Source of the DNA: Clostridia bacterium
GTDB lineage: Bacteria; Bacillota; DSM-16504; Desulfitibacterales; Desulfitibacteraceae
Assembly: GCA_018333845.1 (NCBI GenBank)
Contig: JAGXSK010000369.1
Coordinates: 1 to 8,929 of the forward strand
Length of the DNA stretch: 8,929 nucleotides
Reading direction: 5' to 3'
Below are positions 5,682-8,929 of the stretch, one piece after another; position 1 is the first letter of the stretch, and the number at the start of each line of letters is the position of its first letter. The notes beneath the pieces are model-generated. The model worked only from the letters and a program-made list of their open reading frames with translations. It was not told where the DNA came from and did not search any database. The translations under genes and the position numbers were made by a program.

Positions 5682-6575
5682 ATGGAAAAATTTAATACTT
5701 TAGAAGAATGGGTTAGTTTAGCTGACAAATATGGCATTTCCCTGGCAGAAGTTGTTGTCAGGTGGGAAGCATCGGTTTCAGGAAAAAGTGAAGCAGAGGT
5801 TCGTCATAAAATGTACAATAATCTTGTGGTAATGAAAAAATCCATTGAAGAAGGCCTTGAAAAAAAGGAAGCTACAATGGGTGGACTTGCCAATGGGGAA
5901 GCCGTGAAAGTACGTGATGCCGTAAAAAATGGTGTACTACCGGATGATAGAATTTCCAGGGTGAGTTATAGGGCTCTAGCTGTTAGCGAATTAAATGCTG
6001 CCATGGGATGCATTGTTGCAGCACCTACTGCCGGTTCATGCGGCATTCTTCCGGCAGTCCTAATAACAGTTGCCGAAGAAGATGATATCAATAAAGAAAA
6101 GCTGGTGGAAGCCCTGTTTGTTGCCTCTGGAATTGGCATTATCATTGCTGAAAAGGCTACAATTGCAGGAGCCGAGGGCGGCTGCCAGGCTGAATGCGGC
6201 TCAGCAGCAAGCATGGCTGCTGGTGCTGTAGTCTATTTAAAAAAGGGAACCCCTGAACAGGTGTTAGATGCGGCAGCACTAGCCCTTAAAAATTCCCTTG
6301 GACTTGTCTGTGATCCTGTAGCAGGACTGGTGGAAGTGCCCTGTATTAAAAGAAATGCCTTTCTGGCTGTTCAAGCTTTAGTTGCCGCTGACCTTGCCCT
6401 TGCCGGAGTAAAAAGTGTCATCCCAGCAGATGAAGTTATTTCTGCCATGTCAGAGATAGGCCGGGAGATGGCATCCAAGTATAAGGAAACTGCCCAGGGA
6501 GGCCTTGCAGCAACACCAACAGGAATAAGGATAATGAAGGAACTTCTAGGAAACAATAAACAGTATTCTTTGTAG
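5682..6575 (+). CDS. sdaAA: L-serine dehydratase, iron-sulfur-dependent, alpha subunit
   Basis: Catalytic subunit carrying the oxygen-labile [4Fe-4S] cluster that binds serine and drives dehydration. The 297 residues include AAPTAGSCGILPAV, EGGCQAECGSAASMAAGAV, CDPVAGLVEVPCIKRNA and GLAATPTGIRIMKEL, all typical of the family. Cys172 and the Cys210/Cys221 pair, eleven residues apart, correspond to the three cluster ligands described in the single-chain Legionella enzyme. All three are intact, implying an anaerobic or microaerobic host. The ATG at 5682 is chosen over the in-frame GTG at 5670 because AAAGAGGTG (5664-5672) is the ribosome-binding site and contains that GTG; spacing is nine bases. 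No terminator is evident before the next gene. Confidence 0.95.
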   Translation: MEKFNTLEEWVSLADKYGISLAEVVVRWEASVSGKSEAEVRHKMYNNLVVMKKSIEEGLEKKEATMGGLANGEAVKVRDAVKNGVLPDDRISRVSYRALAVSELNAAMGCIVAAPTAGSCGILPAVLITVAEEDDINKEKLVEALFVASGIGIIIAEKATIAGAEGGCQAECGSAASMAAGAVVYLKKGTPEQVLDAAALALKNSLGLVCDPVAGLVEVPCIKRNAFLAVQALVAADLALAGVKSVIPADEVISAMSEIGREMASKYKETAQGGLAATPTGIRIMKELLGNNKQYSL

Positions 6576-6624
6576 GTTTATTATTAAATTTTAAGCTCAT
6601 TGTACTAGAGAAGGAGGCAAATCC

Positions 6625-7728
6625 ATGCCTGTATATTTAAAGGATGAACAGCTTTTGGAACTTTTCCTGGCTGTTATTTTTAGGGAAGCGGGTTATACTA
6701 CAGGCATTCCTAGAAGGCATATAGAAGGCAGGTGCGGTATACATCAGGTGCCTTTTCTGGTGATAGAAAAGAGTCTGGTACCATTTAACTATGACACTGT
6801 ATTAATGCCCAAATGTGTTACTGGCGACTATGATAATCAATGGCAGCAGGTAATGTGGCTCTCTGGAGCGGTAAGCGACCTTCAGCAGGCCAGGCCCAAG
6901 GTTTTCAATCCCCTGCCAGATGTAAGGGGTCAAAGTGCAGGTGAGTACTTTCATAGAATCTATGGTGGAACAAAAGCCGATGGAGAATTCTTATCTGTTG
7001 AGTATAAGGGAATTGTATTGGTTTCAGGTACCAGTATTTCTGCTAAAGTGAAACAATATGCCCATGGACAAGGGTTAGCCATAATATACATGCCAGATGT
7101 GTTTGCTGAAAAGCCAATAGATGTCTGGCTGAATATTACTAGAAAACAGCTCTATTCTTCCCTGGAAAACTCCACTCTTAAGATTAAAGGTCTTTTGCAT
7201 CATACTAGAAAGATGTCTGACTACAGACACCTTTTAAAAAAGATACGCAGACAGAATCAACAACTATCTCCTGAGGAACACCATGATTTATTAACTATTC
7301 TCTATGCCTTGTTAAAGGAAGAACAGCTGCGGCCCTTGTTAAATTATCTTAGAAAGCTGGTTATAGGTACTATAGATGCTCAACCTGTGCTGCTGGAGAT
7401 AAACAGCATCCCAAAGACCCAGTTAATTATCGGTGCTGCTGATTATTATATTGATGCTGCCAAAAGGTATAAAAATAGAAATCTGTTATTAACTAAAAGA
7501 CTGGGGTTTAGAGGGGAAGTTAATCGAGCAAATGGCAGAGCTTTATACCATATAAACTTATATCCAGATGAAAACTACTATCCTGTTCCAGAAGGGCTAA
7601 AGGACCTGAGAATGGCGCTTTTTCTTTCCGGTGAACAAATAGATTATATTAGAGAAAACAGAGCTTGTCTTAAGTTCATGGTTAAGGACGGGTTGAATTT
7701 GGCTGCAGATATTTTTCTGGTTAAATAG
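6625..7728 (+). CDS. Unassigned protein with restriction-endonuclease-like N-terminus
   Basis: I cannot assign a function to this 367-residue soluble protein. Residues 8-65 resemble Mrr-type (PD-(D/E)XK fold) proteins: a helix ending in REAGY, then HIEGRCGIHQVP (32-43) where relatives have a GRGxxHQID pattern, then PFNYDTVLMPKC (53-64) where they have PF-x-Y followed by E-x-K. VSGTSISAKVKQYAHGQGLAIIYM (about 135-158) also fits the later strand-helix-strand of that fold. The expected Asp is Pro43 and the Glu is missing, leaving Lys63, so nuclease activity is doubtful. The C-terminal half is rich in Lys, Arg and Leu and unrecognised. AAGGAGG (6611-6617) lies seven bases before the ATG, 49 bases after sdaAA, possibly on the same transcript. 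The coding sequence is real; the fold is inference. Confidence 0.8.
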   Translation: MPVYLKDEQLLELFLAVIFREAGYTTGIPRRHIEGRCGIHQVPFLVIEKSLVPFNYDTVLMPKCVTGDYDNQWQQVMWLSGAVSDLQQARPKVFNPLPDVRGQSAGEYFHRIYGGTKADGEFLSVEYKGIVLVSGTSISAKVKQYAHGQGLAIIYMPDVFAEKPIDVWLNITRKQLYSSLENSTLKIKGLLHHTRKMSDYRHLLKKIRRQNQQLSPEEHHDLLTILYALLKEEQLRPLLNYLRKLVIGTIDAQPVLLEINSIPKTQLIIGAADYYIDAAKRYKNRNLLLTKRLGFRGEVNRANGRALYHINLYPDENYYPVPEGLKDLRMALFLSGEQIDYIRENRACLKFMVKDGLNLAADIFLVK

Positions 7729-7734
7729 AATTTA

Positions 7735-7779
7735 TACTTAAACTACTTAAACTACTTAAACTACTTAAACTACTTAAAC
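7735..7779. repeat. Five perfect tandem copies of a 9-base unit (TACTTAAAC)
   Basis: TACTTAAAC is repeated five times without mismatch, starting six bases after the stop codon of the preceding gene and ending eight bases before the ychF-family promoter. Each unit contains the palindrome TTAA. No terminator is visible in this gap, so the repeats are the only marked structure between the two genes. Confidence 0.97.
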
Positions 7780-7787
7780 ACGAACCA

Positions 7788-7816
7788 TTGCTATAAACAG
7801 GGCAAAGGGATACAAT
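7788..7816 (+). promoter_or_regulatory. Sigma-A-type promoter of the YchF-family gene
   Basis: TTGCTA (7788-7793) and TACAAT (7811-7816) are 17 bases apart, predicting a start near 7823 and a leader of about 49 bases. Confidence 0.55.
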
Positions 7817-7871
7817 ATAAATGTTTGTACTATATTAATTGGGGATTTGGAAGTAAAGGGGAGATTGCATA

Positions 7872-8929
7872 ATGAAGGTAGGATTGGTTGGACTTCCTAC
7901 AGTAGGTAAAACTACTTTTTTTAATTTACTGACTAATGCAAAAGTGGAAACAAGTGCCTTTCAAAGCGGCAAGGTCAGTGCCAATTTAAGTTTGGCAAGG
8001 GTTCCAGATGAGAGGGTTGATTTTCTTGCCCAGATTTATAAACCTAAAAAGGTGACTTATGCTCAAATTGAAGTCATAGATGTGCCGGGCCTGGTAAGGG
8101 GTGCTAGTGAGGGCAGGGGCTCAGGGAATCAGTTTCTGGGCAGCATCAGAAAGGTTGATTGTCTTGTCCATATAGTAAGGGCATTCTCTGATGAGAGCAT
8201 AATTCACTCAGATGGTTCAGTTAATATTATCAGGGACATAGAGAATATCAGCACGGAATTGCTCCTTGCAGACCTTCAGCTTGTTGAAACTAGAATTGAA
8301 AGAATCGACACTGGAAAGAAAATTACCAGGGAGCTCATGGCAGAAAAAGAAGTTCTTCAAAAGCTCCAGGAATCCCTGGAAAAGGAGGTTGGCCTGGCAA
8401 ATATTGAATTATCTGAGGAAGAGAAAGAAATACTAAGCCATCTAGACTTTTTAACTGACAAGCCTGTAATTATAGTTATCAATGTTGATGAACAACAGCT
8501 AAGGGAGGGTTATGAAAGCAGGGAGGAAGCCTTTAACTATTGCAAGGAAAAAAACCTTCCTGTATTTGAGGTGTGTGCCAAGGCTGAGGTGGAAATTAGT
8601 GAGCTTGACGAGGAAGATAGAATAGAATTTATGAAGGATTTGAATATTAAGGAGCCTGGCATCCATCTCCTTGCCAGGGCTATTTACCATAGATTAGGTC
8701 TAGTCTCCTTTTTAACCACAGGAGAAGATGAGGTCAGGGCATGGACTATTAAAAGAAACACAACTGCAAAAGCTGCAGCAGGAAAAATACATTCTGATAT
8801 TGAGCGCGGTTTTATTAGAGCTGAGGTAATAAGCTATAGTGACTTTAAAGAATGCGGCAGCATGGCCAGGGCCAAGGAACTTGGCAGGCTTCGCCTGGAA
8901 GGAAAAGAGTATATTGTACAGGATGGTGA
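7872..8929 (+). CDS. ychF: Divergent YchF/Obg-family GTPase/ATPase (3' end outside window)
   Basis: Cytoplasmic P-loop NTPase of the YchF (DUF933) family, ribosome-associated and usually ATP-preferring. The 352 visible residues show G1 GLPTVGKTT (7-15), DVPG (70-73), the non-canonical G4 NVDE (204-207), ELDEEDRIEFM, and a C-terminal TGS region from about 278 with VRAWTIKRNTTAKAAAGKIH and IERGFIRAEVI. The window ends at IVQDG, where relatives have about ten more residues. It departs from standard YchF: G1 normally reads GLPNVGKST, the segment after it usually contains a PFCTIEPN-like sequence but here reads SAFQSGKVSANLS, and DIAG is DVPG. This suggests a paralogue rather than the housekeeping copy. 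AAAGGGGAG (7855-7863) lies eight bases before the ATG. Confidence 0.9.
   Translation, partial: MKVGLVGLPTVGKTTFFNLLTNAKVETSAFQSGKVSANLSLARVPDERVDFLAQIYKPKKVTYAQIEVIDVPGLVRGASEGRGSGNQFLGSIRKVDCLVHIVRAFSDESIIHSDGSVNIIRDIENISTELLLADLQLVETRIERIDTGKKITRELMAEKEVLQKLQESLEKEVGLANIELSEEEKEILSHLDFLTDKPVIIVINVDEQQLREGYESREEAFNYCKEKNLPVFEVCAKAEVEISELDEEDRIEFMKDLNIKEPGIHLLARAIYHRLGLVSFLTTGEDEVRAWTIKRNTTAKAAAGKIHSDIERGFIRAEVISYSDFKECGSMARAKELGRLRLEGKEYIVQDG

Overview
The window looks like a low-to-moderate GC Bacillota genome, most likely an anaerobic member of the Clostridia. The support is strong purine-rich Shine-Dalgarno sites, a split oxygen-sensitive [4Fe-4S] L-serine dehydratase (SdaAB/SdaAA), a YdiF-type ABC-F protein and probable use of selenocysteine. 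I do not assign a genus. All seven protein genes are on the + strand.

Layout. 1-231: an intergenic region with a good minus-strand promoter reading out of the window through a foldable segment, then a duplicated TTGACAAA. 232-2106: rtcB (RNA ligase) and a glycerophosphodiester phosphodiesterase, 24 bases apart. 2107-2305: a GC-rich nested palindrome (2120-2260) that looks like a small dispersed repeat. 2306-2656: a Spx/ArsC-type thioredoxin-fold gene with an in-frame TGA exactly where the family has its first redox cysteine, followed by a hairpin resembling a bacterial SECIS element; I read it as a 116-residue selenoprotein that a standard gene finder would truncate or miss. 2655-2762: a terminator, then nine perfect copies of an 8-base repeat. 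2826-4715: the ABC-F gene. 4716-4999: a promoter inside a concentric dyad, and a leader with a terminator and competing pairings, ahead of sdaAB-sdaAA (5000-6575). 6625-7728: an unassigned protein whose N-terminus resembles restriction-endonuclease-fold proteins but lacks the usual acidic residues. 7735-7779: five copies of a 9-base repeat, then a promoter and a divergent YchF-family GTPase/ATPase cut by the window end.

Functional links are modest. RtcB and ABC-F serve RNA repair and translation, the Sda pair makes pyruvate and ammonia from serine, and the selenoprotein is a thiol/selenol oxidoreductase candidate. There is no phage or transposase gene. The most notable items are the selenoprotein, the possible attenuator before the serine dehydratase genes, and the probable pseudo-nuclease.
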